Assembly: GCA_948144175.1 (NCBI GenBank)
Contig: CANXME010000229.1
Coordinates: 1 to 64,000, forward strand
Direction of reading: 5' to 3'
DNA length: 64,000 nucleotides
DNA from: Closterium sp. NIES-65
Lineage: Eukaryota > Streptophyta > Zygnematophyceae > Desmidiales > Closteriaceae
Shown here one piece after another: positions 26,801-37,866 of the stretch (its first letter is position 1; every line of letters begins with the position of its first letter). The notes below the pieces were generated by a model. That model saw nothing but the letters and a program-made list of their open reading frames with translations. It did no database searches and was not told the DNA's origin. The position numbers and the translations under genes were made by a program.

Positions 26801-28493
26801 GGCAGGTGGAACATTTGGGGCAGCTGTAACACCAACGAGGCCATTAGCAGGAGAAACAGGGGCGGCTATTGAGGCAGTGGGGAACTGGAGCAACAGAGGA
26901 AGCTATAGCAGAGACTGGGAAATCTGTAGCACCAACAGGGGCAGCTGTAGCACCAACGAGGGCAGCTGTAGCACCAACGAGGGCAGTAGCACGAGAAACA
27001 GGGGCAGCTGTTGAGGCACTGTTGAAGTGGAGGAACAGAGGAAGCTGAGACAGAGACTGGGAAAGCTGTAGCACCAACAGGGCAGCTGTTAGCACCAACA
27101 GGGGCAGCTGTAGCAAATGCAGTTTTTGTAAGAAAACAAAGCAGCAGTTGGGCTATTTGCGGGAGAATTGTGTCACTGGCATGATAATAACCCGAAGTGG
27201 AAACTAGTAGGTCAGGTGGAAGCAGGCATGGAGGGTGGAGCACTCTGTCATGCAGACAGTTAACTTTGAAGCAACAGAGTGCTCTCACTAATTTATTTCC
27301 CTTTGTAGATGGTCCATCCGACCAGTAATCTTATTATATTTGTATTTCATATTTTCTTCGAGTTTAGTGCCTTTTGTTGCTAATTATAAAGCAAAATACT
27401 TCTTTTATCAACTGTTCGACATTGAGGCGTTTTGTGGCGGGAGATGGTTTCGAGCTTTCGCAAGTTCTGGCCCCTGCGAACATTCGGGCGTGTTCGGCAG
27501 CACAGGGGTCCAGTGAGTTGGAGGGGTAGGAATCCAAATTCGAAGCTAGGGTTTCTCGTTTGGGCTGGTCTATCCAAGTCAACCGTCGTTGACTCAAGGT
27601 ATGGGGTCCAGGCGCAAGCGGAACGTTTTGGGGGGAAGGCGCGGACGGGCGATTCGATATTATGGGGCGAACGAACCTGAAGCGGCGCGAGGCGAAGCTT
27701 CACACGCAAAACAGTTGTCGGCCTGCCTGTCGCGTTTACTGCTCCGAAATGTTTTTTAGCTCACCTCCCGTCGGCCATTATCACTTAAATGAAGCTGTAT
27801 GTCCAAATTTAACAATGCTAGGTCGGCTTCAATAGTTGTTGTTTTTGTATCTTGCTTTTTTAACTTCATATTTCTAATGTAGTGTCTGCTCAGAAATTTA
27901 GAGTCTAGGGTAGCCATTCACACGAAATGCATGGATCGAGGGATACAATTTTCTATCCCTCGTGAGGTCTGGCAGCCCAAAAGGGTACTAGGGCTTTTTC
28001 CGTTATTGGGGAGGATCTGGGGGAGGATGCGACACGAAAGCATGCCTAGCGTGGGCTTCGCGTCGCGTTTTCGGGCCACGTCCGTCATTTCTTTCACAAT
28101 TTTGGGGTCTGACCGTAGTGTTTTGCCTGGTACGTCAAGGACGAACCTGGAGGCCCGGGATTTAGATTCCCCTTCAGACCCTCTCCCCTGGCTGCCGAAC
28201 ACCACCTTGGCGTGTTGGGCAAGCGATGGTCAGCATTCTTCTTGCGACAAGGGTCCGTTCTTCGCACAGCTCGCTAGTGTGGAGTAGTAGCCTAGCCATC
28301 AAACAAGGCCCAAAACAGACAAAAACAAGAGGCGACGAAATCGTCTTAGGGTTGCGAAGCATTTTACATAACGATATGTACACAAATTTTTACATTTTAC
28401 ATAACGACATGTACACAATTTTCTACAAGTGCGAATACTTTAATAAAAACCTGTGGTAATTGACATATATAGCAAGACTCGAAAAAGCAGCAT
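26801..28493. other. Non-genic stretch
   Basis: To about 27120 there are degenerate GCAGCTGTAGCACCAACA repeats. Beyond that no recognisable gene, RNA or mobile element. Confidence 0.4.
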
Positions 28494-28559
28494 TAGCAGG
28501 GTTCGAACCTACCTCGTTCATACCCAACGCCTTTCCCCTACCGACTGCACTAGCGCTAC
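28494..28559 (-). pseudogene. tRNA-like relic (possible SINE head)
   Basis: On the minus strand an A box TAGTGCAGTCGG (28541-28552) and a B box GGTTCGAACCC (28499-28509) match RNA polymerase III consensus at tRNA spacing. The T arm pairs (GTAGG/CCTGC), and an anticodon-like hairpin (CGTT/AACG) presents GTA. Position 33 is G rather than U and the acceptor stem does not pair, so it is not a working tRNA. No poly(A) tail or target duplication was identified. Confidence 0.5.
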
Positions 28560-28565
28560 TGGACA

Positions 28566-29365
28566 GAAAAGCAACATGAATATATACAGTACATGACATA
28601 ACGACGAATCTGACACTTTGTTAGGTTGGCTCTTCCTTTCATTCTCCCTCCCTTCCGCTCGCTGGTTTAGCTCCCCGCTACTCACGCCCCACCTACCCGT
28701 TCCTACTAAGGTGAGAACAACTCTACCTTACCGTTTCAAGTAGAATTAAGTTACCTGATTTCTAGCGAGACTAGCATGCGTTAATCTCGTACCATAGTTG
28801 TTTACTCTTGTGTTGGCCGCGTTTTAAAAAAATAGTTTGATTAAGCCTGTGTTCTAGGTTCTAGGTATTCGTTTTCTCTTTCTCTTTTCTTCTCGCCAGT
28901 GGAGCTTGTTCTTTTGCCTCACGCTACTTACGCTCCACCTACCACTCCAAGGTCAGAAAGTTTAAGATGTCATTTAGAGTTGTTAGCTCATGGTAAGATG
29001 TAAGCTCTTATTGTCGTCATTTACTTCCTATTCTTAGTTAGCCCTCCCTTTCCTACTTCCTCTCGTTCTGCTGACGGGCTACGGGACTTCCGCTAGGTAA
29101 GCTCCTAACTTGCAACTTAAACGCGTTCGATACTTGTTAGGTCGACTTAATTCTAACACAGGACGGCTTAGATCTAAACTAGGTCGGCTTAGATCTTGTT
29201 TTTACACATGTTTTTTTTCGAAATCGTAGAAATCGTAATTTATTGAACACTCTCTCTATCTCTCGTTCGTTCTCGCTCGTTCTCTCTCTCGTTCTCTCTC
29301 TCTCGTCCTCGTTCTCTCGTTCTCTCTCTCTCGTTCTCGTTTTCTCTCTCGTTCTCTCCCTCTCT

Positions 29366-29461
<96 letters not shown>

Positions 29462-30718
29462 CTCTCTCTCGTCCCCTCTCTCTCGTCCCCTCTCTCTAGT
29501 CCTCTCTCGCTCCTGCTCTCGCTCTCGCTCTTCGTTGTTCTCGCTCTCTGTATTCGTTATATTCTCTTCTTTCGTTTACTGTCTCGGTATTTTGTTCCTC
29601 TATTCCCGTTCCTTATTTTCGTTTTATGCCTCGTCAGATTCTTCTCCATGCTCTTAGTCAAGTCTAACCATTCAATGCTCACGGCGTTTTTCTTAGCCCT
29701 TGTATTGATTCATTTGTTTCTTCGTTATTCCTGTTTCTCTTCATTTCATCACACCTTATGCCTTTTTTCTGTTTTGTTTGTTGTACCGGCTATTCATTTC
29801 CGTTCCTCCTTTCCACTTCCTAAACCCGTTTGTCAGGGGCATTTCCGGTCAGGAACGCGATTTCAATCCAGAAAATGTGTATTGGTCACTAGGATTTATC
29901 GTATTGTCCTTTTAACATTGATTTACTTGTTATGTTGTTCGCGTGTATCTCGTGTTTTTTGGCTGGGTTTGCCGGAGCTCGTGTTTTTTATTGTGTGAAT
30001 GTGTTTGTTCGTGTGAGTGCATTCATCTCGTCTGTCATTGCAATATCAATGCATGTCTGTCAATTTTAAAAAGGGGGTTCATTTTTATCATTTCTAATTG
30101 GTTCATTGGCGCACTCAGTGACTCGTGTGTTTGCCACTTCGAACTGGATTTGATAGAGTGAACCTCTTTTTTAGAGTTAACAGATTGTATTTTTTCATGT
30201 GCTAGTTGATTATTCAAAGATTTTGCTATTGACCTCCCCCCCATGCTAGGCAGGGGATGGCGATAGCTTAGTTTTTGGGTTGTTAACTGTCACGCATTTT
30301 ATCATGTGCATGTGCATCATTCATCACATATCACATGCATTATATACATCATTCTATGCATTATGCATTGTATAGCATCATTTATGCATTACGCATGCAC
30401 CTCTTCATCATTACACAACATCATCTAACAGTAACATATAATGCAAACAGTACAGCAAATCTCCACTAAACAATTGCAAAATATTCATATGGAATAATGC
30501 ACTATGAACAGTACCGTATTCAAAACTGCTCAACATGCATACAGTTTGGGAAGGGTAGTACTGTAGTTGACAAAATTTATTTTCATGGTTTTTTTAAAAA
30601 ATATAAACATGAAAATAAAATTTGGCAAAATCGATCGTAAAGGGTAGCTTCGCAACCCAAAAATTCACTTTTTGGGGCCGGAAACGGTCGGTAGCGCCCA
30701 GTAGCACTACCGACCGCG
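28566..30718. other. Non-genic, AT/CT-rich stretch
   Basis: Contains short tandem decays and the CT tract below, plus an inverted repeat (CAAAATTTATTTTCATG at 30571-30587 against its complement near 30608-30625). The long ORF on the plus strand at 29243-29998 arises from the CT repeat and is not credible as a gene. Confidence 0.4.
29365..29457. repeat. (CT)n microsatellite
   Basis: About 45 CT units inside a longer TCTCTCGTT-rich region (29240-29530). Confidence 0.95.
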
Positions 30719-30878
30719 TCAACAAGCTGCCCGCGGGCAAAACAAATAAACCCTATGGCTGCCGGCATGCCATTCGGGAGCCTCAACCCTAACATTTTAG
30801 GGTTGAGGCTCCCTCGGATGGCATGCCATCCGAGTGAGTTATAGTTTTTTTTCTCTTGCCCGCGGTCAGCTTGCTGAC
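30719..30878. repeat. Nested fold-back sequence (MITE-like)
   Basis: Outer arms TCAACAAGCTGCCCGCGGG (from 30719) and its near-complement ending 30878. Inner arms GGCATGCCATTCGGGAGCC (30764) run into CTCAACCCTAA and are mirrored up to 30837 around a short AT spacer. The whole segment could fold into one long hairpin. It has no coding capacity, and I found no clear target duplication. Confidence 0.6.
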
Positions 30879-31637
30879 TCGATTGCACTGCCAGCTGTGC
30901 AATATATTCTTCCAGTTCTGTCCAGACGACGGCTAGGGGCTTGGTCTTGATTCTTATGGCGAGAGCTGCCACTTTAGCGAGTCTGCGCGAAGCGCTAAAT
31001 CTTTGCTAGAAAACTTGAACCGTTACAAGCACGCGTCGCTTCATGTCCGAGGTGTCGTGAAAGGAGTCGGGGAGGGGGCGAAATGTTGGACAGCTTCGGG
31101 TGTGCCGTCCAAAACTTGAAATTCTCAGGCCAGATCCAGTCAGCGAGTTACAGATTTTCAAATCAGGACAATAGAGAAACGCTGCATTGTTCAGAATGAA
31201 CAACATGACTTCTGCTGCCATTAGTGGGCTCGAACTGCTTGGATGTGCTGTGGAAACAGGTATTAACCAACTCGGTTGTTCCATCTGGACCTGATCGGTT
31301 TGGCTCAGTCAGCCCCTCTGCGCTCCGTTGGGAGCCAATGGATGAACGGTGTAGCGCCTCGCGACGCGATTTCTCGAGTCCAGCCCTCAATTCGAGACGC
31401 GTTAGCCCCCCCCGCTCGGTCGGAATTTGTACCAAATAGTCCCTACATCCAGAACATAAATTGCACTCCTCGTCATTTCATTCATTCAGTTTTACCTACC
31501 GCTCACGCAAAGTAGCAACCTCATCGCATTCTTTCGGTTCAGAAAGGCCTATCCCAGCAGAAGTGCCCCTTGCTCTACTAGCCTTTGTGTGGGGCTGAAG
31601 TGACTCTTCCCGTTTGTGAACTCCTCTCTCCGCCAAA
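30879..31637. other. 5' flank of the pectinesterase gene
   Basis: No gene recognised. It presumably contains the pectinesterase promoter, but no motif was distinctive enough to call. Confidence 0.4.
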
Positions 31638-34416
31638 ATGGAAGCCGATTGGATGAAACGCGCGGCAGTCTGGACGTTCGCTGGCTTAGGCCTCGCGCTG
31701 GCCGTCATCTCCTGCTCCGAGATGGCGGACAATTACCTCGTCATTTCCAACCCGAGCGCGTGCGTCGCGTCGACCAATAGCACCCACTGCGCGGCGGAGT
31801 TCCGCGTGGCGCGGCGCTCTCTAGGCGTGGTGCCGCAGTCGCAGGAGCAAGTAACCGTTGCCATGGTTGCGGGGGTGCGAGCGCAAGTCGCGGCGATCAT
31901 CGCGGCGGCGGACGAAATCAAAGCCAGCAACGTGCGGAACGATCACTTCACGAACGCCATGGCGCGGGCCTGCGCGCGGCAGGCGAACATCGCGCTGCGA
32001 TACCTGGGGCAAGCGGGCGACGCCATCGAAGCCGGCACGAATCAGCGCGACGTGCCGTATTGGCTCGCTGCTGCCGACACGCAGGTCGATAACTGCGTCG
32101 ATGGATTCCAAACCTTCTCGCCCTCGACGGAGGGGCTCCCCGCTTACATACACCTCGAGGTTAGTTATATGTTCGATCGAAACAAAATAACACCTCGGTT
32201 TTTTTCCGCGCTGAATCATGAGGATGCGTACCCTTTCTAGTCCTATTTTCCCCTTGTACCGCTTCTCCCTTCCCCTTCGACTGCTTCTCATTACTCGTTT
32301 CCCTCCATTGCTCGTTTCCGAAACGCAGTTTCTCATAAATAAATCGATCATGGTTAAGAACGGTGCCCCATCCAAACCCCTTCTTTTCTCTTTCCTCAGT
32401 ACACGGCTAAGAAGGCGGGTAGCACGCTCGAAGCGCTCGTCTCCATCACCAACGCCGCCGCGAAAGCCGCCGTAGCCGCCGCAACCGACGTCCCATCGAC
32501 GGAGGAGGACGTGGCGCCCGTGCGCGGACGCCGCATGGCCGTCCGATCCAGCAGCGGCGCGGGATCCGCGGGGAGCGGCGCGTTGGACTGGCTCGAGCCG
32601 GGCTTGTACGCACAACTGCAGGAGCTTCAGACGAGGATGAACGCCGAGTTCGCCGCCGGTGCTGGCGGGGAGGATTCGGTGGGCGGCTACTTGGGGAGAA
32701 GGCAATTAGATGACGACGATGATGATGACGAGGAGGAGGAGGATAGGAAGGACGAGGAGAAGAAGGCTAAGAAGGAGCAGGAGAAGAAGGATAAGGAGGA
32801 GAAGAAGAAGAAGAAGAAGAGCAAGGAGAACGAGGACAGCGAAAGCGATAGCGGCGATAAGAAGAGCAGCAAGAAGAAGAGCAGCAAGAAAGCGTCTCCC
32901 ACCGCTGGCCCGATGGTCGTCAGTCCGTCCCTTACCGCCAGTGCGACCGTCGGATCTGGGTACTCGACGATCCAGGCCGCGATTGACGCCGCACCCGGCG
33001 GCACGCGGTTCGTGATTTACATCCCCGCGGGGACGTACAACGAGCAGGTGCTTATAGAGACGACGGATATTGTTCTTATCGGCGCCGGCGCGGATAAGAC
33101 GATTATCACTGGCGACGAGAGCTATGGCAGCGGCTCGGGAACGTTCGAGTCTGCCACTGTTGGTGTCGATAGCGACAGGTAATGCCGCCCGTCCGTGCCC
33201 TGCTCCCCCTTTCCTGATTGCCTGGCCTGTCGTTTCCCTCGCTTCATGACTTCTCTTCTCATGCCTGACATTCCCCTAACCACCCACCTGGTTACCACCC
33301 GACAGGTTCGTCGCGTTCGGAATCAAGTTCGTCAACACGGCAGGTCCCGAGAACCACCAAGCCGTCGCGTTCCGCGCCACGGGCGACCAAACAGCTCTTT
33401 TCGACTGCGCGTTCGACGGCGCGCAGGACACGCTGTATGTGGACGCGGGACGACAATACTACAAGAACTGCTGGATTGGCGGCTCGATGGATTTCATTTT
33501 CGGCGACGCGGCGGTTGTAATCGACGCGCCGAAGGTCCAACTACACCCGAGCCCTTCGTTTGTGACTATAACGGCGTCGGGGCGCAAATCGGAAACGCCA
33601 ACCGGGATCGTGATTCGCGACGCGGACATCGCGGCGGACAGCGGTACTACCGAGGTGTATCTGGGCCGTCCGTGGAAGAAATGCGCCTTCACCGTTTTCA
33701 TCAACGCCAATCTCCCCGCGGTGAGATTCGCTTATTACCAGCCCTATACACCCCTATGTACCCCTTCTGCACCCGTATGCAACCCGTATGCACCCCGTAG
33801 AAGAAATGCTCCCTCACCGTTTTCATCAACGCCAACCTCCCCGCGGTCAGTTTCACACAAAGAAAAACCTCGATATAGCATACCCTCGTTTAACCTCACC
33901 ACTATCCCACACTTTTCTGCTTTCCGCATCCCTTTTTTCCTCGCAGGTGATCGAGAAGGACGGCTGGTTGTCGTGGAACGAGGGCAGCTGCATGTAGCCT
34001 CACCTCTTCCCTGCCTTCTCATCATTCCTCATCACCTCTGTTTCCGCGCCTCCATCCCTCCGCAGGTGATCGAGAAGGACGGGTGGCTGTCGTGGAACGA
34101 GGGCAGCTGCATGATCCTGGCGGAGGCGGGCAGTAAGGGTCCTGGCTGCATGGTCACTCACCTCCTTTTCACCTCCTTCCATCCCCTCCTCCCCCAACCC
34201 CATCCACCCTCATTCCCCCCTCAGGTGATCGAGAAGGACGGGTGGCTGTCGTGGAACGAGGGCAGCTGCATGTTCCTGGCGGAGGCGGGCAGCAAGGGGC
34301 CGGGCGCGGCCTCCCCCCGCGCGGATTGGGTGGAGCCGGGGATTATCACTGACGTGAGCGGGTATGACGCGAATAGCTTCACTGAAGTGAACAGCTGGCT
34401 TAGCTGGGCCGGGTAG
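31638..34416 (+). CDS. Pectinesterase with N-terminal PMEI domain, four exons
   Basis: Demethylesterifies homogalacturonan in the wall. Exons 31638-32159, 32400-33178, 33306-33720, 34225-34416 join in phase to 635 residues. N-terminus: hydrophobic signal (AAVWTFAGLGLALAVISCS), then an all-alpha PMEI-type region with Cys residues (CVASTNSTHC, ACARQ, DNCVDGF). Next comes an unusual linker: GRRQL, an Asp/Glu run, then Lys/Glu and Ser/Lys runs. The pectinesterase domain follows with its hallmarks: AGTYNEQVLI, HQAVAFRATGDQ, GAQDTLY (catalytic Gln and acid region), GSMDFIFGDA (catalytic Asp), LGRPWKK (substrate Arg/Trp), and a WLSWAG end. GRRQL resembles the RRLL-type processing site between PMEI and enzyme in type-I pectinesterases, an inference. 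The final exon is triplicated in the DNA; only the last copy is complete. Confidence 0.93.
33789..33846 (+). pseudogene. Partial copy of the 3' end of pectinesterase exon 3
   Basis: GTAGAAGAAATGCTCCCTCA..CTCCCCGCGGT repeats the KKC.FTVFINANLPA end of exon 3 within the following intron, with a changed start and a GTCAGT in place of the GTGAGA donor. Confidence 0.85.
33947..34160 (+). pseudogene. Two truncated copies of the last pectinesterase exon
   Basis: Each follows a good acceptor (CTCGCAG and CCGCAG) and begins VIEKDGWLSWNEGSCM. The first hits TAG immediately; the second adds ILAEAGSKGPG and then diverges. If spliced, the first would end the protein about 47 residues early. Confidence 0.9.
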
Positions 34417-34529
34417 TTGCTTCTGTGAAAGGGGAGGGGGAGGAGTTGAGCAGTAGGGCAGGGAGGGCGGCAGCAGGGTGCAGTTTGCAGTAGCGCTGAC
34501 GTCCAGGGCAGTGGTCGATGCAGGCCTTC

Positions 34530-34632
34530 CAGGGTAATCTCTGACGTGTTGGGGTATGACGCGACGCGAATAGCTTTTAACTGCCCCACTGACGTGAATA
34601 GCTGGCTCACTTGGTCGGGGTAGCTGCTTCTG
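34530..34632 (+). pseudogene. Partial copy of the pectinesterase 3' end downstream of the stop
   Basis: GGTAATCTCTGACGTGTTGGG..GCGAATAGCTTT..GTGAATAGCTGGCTCAC..GGGTAGCTGCTTCTGT resembles the coding end plus stop and the start of the 3' UTR of exon 34225-34416, with changes and a small insertion. Confidence 0.8.
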
Positions 34633-35511
34633 TTCCGAGGAGCAGCAGCACCGGAGTGGGGGGAGGGGGGGGGGGGGGGGGACATTAGCTCCAGCAGCGG
34701 AGCAGGGAGATGGGCAACATCAGCAGTAGGAGCAGCAGCAGAGAAGGGAGGGCAGCAGCAGCAGCAGTAGAAGCAGGGGGGCAGCAGAAGAAGCAGTGGG
34801 GCAGCAGCAGGAGGAGCATGAGAGACCATGTGTTGACTTCAGCAGTCACGAGTGGAGCTGCAGCCCTCACAAGAAACAGCAGAGAGTAACGGCAGTGAAA
34901 AGTCCACTTAGGGAAAAATCCGCTCCGGACCTTAGTTAAATTTAGGTGCCCTATTTGAGCTATGCAAACTATCTTATGGCGGAATACTTGTGCTGTATTT
35001 GGAAGTACCACTTCAATCAGACTCTTCCTTCTTGAACAAACAGCATGTATTTCTAGTCAGCATGTATTTTCAGCATGTAATTGGTTGTCGTGGCGAAATA
35101 ATAGTCGGGGGCTTCCAGTTTCAGCGTTTCCCATATTGGATTCTCTGCATTCATGTCGTGTGTACAGCCTTTCGATGCCCCTATTTCATTCATGGCAACC
35201 AGATAGCGTGGTACACTACCAGCTTGAGGCAGTTTTGTGTTTTTATTAGTACGTCGCAGCTTAAAATGGAATACTGGTAAGGTTCTTGATAAAGACTCGT
35301 ACTCATACTGATACAGACTCTTTGGTTTTACTATACTTTTCTTTTTTTTAGAGGCATTATGTAAAACAGCCTGGTGGTGTAATGCCCTTGTCCTGCAAAC
35401 GAGATATCTGACAGTGTATCTAACTACTTTGTGTTGATCTTGCCTTCAAGGAAAACTTCTTACCGTATCTGGATCCGCTACAGGCCTCGTTGGACCAGGC
35501 TGATGCATCAG
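34633..35511. other. Intergenic between pectinesterase and the retroelement nest
   Basis: A G-run (about 34661-34680), GCAGCAG-type repeats, then unique sequence. No gene recognised. Confidence 0.4.
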
Positions 35512-35516
35512 CCTTG

Positions 35517-35640
35517 TGTAGAGAAGATAGCGACTATGGTGGTTCACTAAGGTGGTTGAGAGTACAAGTAGAAACCCTGAAGGGTTATACTCTCTAGTGA
35601 GTACCCCAATGTAGCCTACAGATATATATAATGTTTGACA
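35517..35640 (-). repeat. 3' LTR of copia C
   Basis: 124 bp, TGTAGAG..TTTGACA on the plus strand. It is followed on the inner side by the C-rich complement of a polypurine tract (CACCCCCATAGG). Confidence 0.93.
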
Positions 35641-36144
35641 CACCCCCATAGGCGTAGTGGGGGACATCACGAACACCAAGCGATCATAAGAGCAGTCAAG
35701 AGAAGCAACAATGCAAAGCTCAGGGTGGATCACAAAGTCACCACACAGTCCGAGCACAAGAAAATGGTAACAAGGCCAGTTCACATGCAGTATAGTGTGA
35801 GAAAATTAGAACGAGAATGGAATGACTAAGTGAAAGTTGGGTACAAATACAAACCCTAGAAAGCTGTACCCCATATGTGCTACCCCACTATAGCCTACAA
35901 TAGCTATGTCATATATATCTGACACATCCCCATAGGCAAAGTGGGGGAGTACAAGGGGTCACAAGACCAGTCAAGCAAAGCAAGCTCAGGGTGGATCACA
36001 AAGTCACCACATAGTCCGAGCACAAGGTCAAGGCCACAAGGCCAGTTCACATGCAGGAGTACACATATATATATATATAAGGCTAAACAAGCAAGAGCAG
36101 GTATATATATATATATATATATATATGTAAGAGTACAAGCAAGG

Positions 36145-37770
36145 TCAAGGGGTGAGCAAGTGAGGCAAGACAGGGACAAGACCCAGCTGAGTGCAGAAGC
36201 GCTGATGATCACAAGGCGGAAGTGCCTTGGTGAAAACATCAGCAGTGTTGGCCTCAGAGGCCACGTACGCAAGCCGCAACTGACCACGCTGCTGTAGCTC
36301 ACGAGCAAGGAAGTAGCGAAGAGCAATGTGCTTTGTTCTGTGCTCCAGTCTCTGCTCTCGACACAAGGCCAGCATGGCCTTGTTGTCTACGTACAGGACT
36401 GGAGGAGAACGAGGCGGCTCTCCAAGGTCGGTCAGCAGGTAGGTGAGCCAGCGAAGCTCCTGTGCAGCCATGGCCCCGGCGTAGATCTCAGCCTCACAAC
36501 TGATGCCAAGAACAGAAGACGAGCGAGTAGACCGCCACGAAACAGAGCCGGAACCAAGGCTGAAGGTGTAACCCTGTGACGACCGCTGCGTAGCCTGGTC
36601 GTGAGCCCAAGAAGCGTCCGCGTGCACAGTGAGGACCACTGGACTCCGCCCTCCAAGCACTAGCCCCATGCCCGACGTACTGCACAAGTAGCGCAACACC
36701 CTCTTCGCTGCAGCCATGTGCTCTGGTCTGTGTCTCCCAAGAGCAACATAGCGAGCAAGAATGTTAAGAAGGTATGCAAGGTCAGGTCGTGTGCAGGTCA
36801 TCAGGTACATGAGGCAGCCAACAAGCTCTGGGTACGGGCCACTCGACTCTACGGACTCATCCGAAGGCAGAGCTGAGAGCGAGTGGCGAGTAGACAGAGG
36901 AGTGGCCTGAGGCGAGGAGTACGTGAAGCCGAAGCGCTGAAGGACCTGCTGCACCATGTGTGACTGAGTCAGGGTAATGGTGCGGCGTGCTCTGTCCCGG
37001 GTGATCTGCAAGCCAAGGTAGCTGCGCAGTTCACCCAGGTCTGTGCACGTGTGTCTCTTCTGCAGCTCGGACTTCACGTGGGCGAGTCCAGCAGTGTCAG
37101 CAGTGGCAAAGACCAAGTCGTCGACATACACGAGGATGTAGAACGGCGGCAAAGAGGTGTCGGTGCGTAGAAACAGCGACGGGTCGGCAATAGAGGGAGC
37201 AAACCCAAGAGCCGCAAATGTAGTCCTCAGTGTGTCGTGTCACTCGCGCGGTGCCTGGCGGAGACCGTAGACTGGCCGTCGGAGGCTCCACTGGGTGCCA
37301 GGAGGGAAAGTCCCAGTGAAGCCAGGTGGACGGCGCAACCAGATCTCCTCGTGCAGGCTACCCTGCAGGAACGCAGTGCTGAAGTCGAGAGAGTGAAGCT
37401 CGTAGTCGCGCTGAGCGGCTATGTGCAGCAGCACCCGAAGAGTGGTCATCTTCGGGGTGGGAGAGAAGGTCTGAAAGTAGTCAACTCCCTGCCGCTGACT
37501 GAAGCCACGAGCAACGTACCGCGCCTTGAAGACAGGTGGAGAGCCCGGTGGCCGCTTCACCCTGAAGATCCACATGCCACTGACGATGTTCGCCCTAGGA
37601 GGGGGAACCGCGTCAACGTAGGTGCCTGTGGACTTCCACAAAGCCATCTCTGCATCCATAGCTGCCTGCCACTGAGAGGAGTAGGGACCCTCTACGGCCT
37701 CCGCGTAAGAGCGCGGAGTCGAGATGTCAAGTGCATCCGGGTCTCCCTTAGGGGTAAGGAGTATGAACAC
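36145..37770 (-). pseudogene. Copia A reverse transcriptase and RNase H
   Basis: First part (to 37240) is the RT fingers and palm: WQAAMDAEMALWKSTGTY, GFSQRQGVDYFQTFSP, LDFSTAFLQGSLHEEIW, then an in-frame TGA replaces the Trp after RQAPRE. It resumes at 37152 with FYILVYVDDLVFA (YVDD active site), and RNase H follows: HADASWAHDQATQRSS, CEAEIYAGAMAAQE, YVDNKAMLAL, ANTADVFTKALPP. Between the two parts the frame is maintained apart from the stop. Confidence 0.92.
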
Positions 37771-37866
37771 GAGATGGGGTGAAGCAGCCGCTAGACACTG
37801 GAACTCCTCCTGCCTGTCCTCAAGGACGTCCGTGCCAAGAGCACACTCACCCTCGACGGACGGAGG

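Noticed and set aside
29243..29998. 251-codon hydrophobic ORF
   Set aside because: The first third is a (CT)n translation (SLSLSL) and the rest has no family resemblance or splice support.
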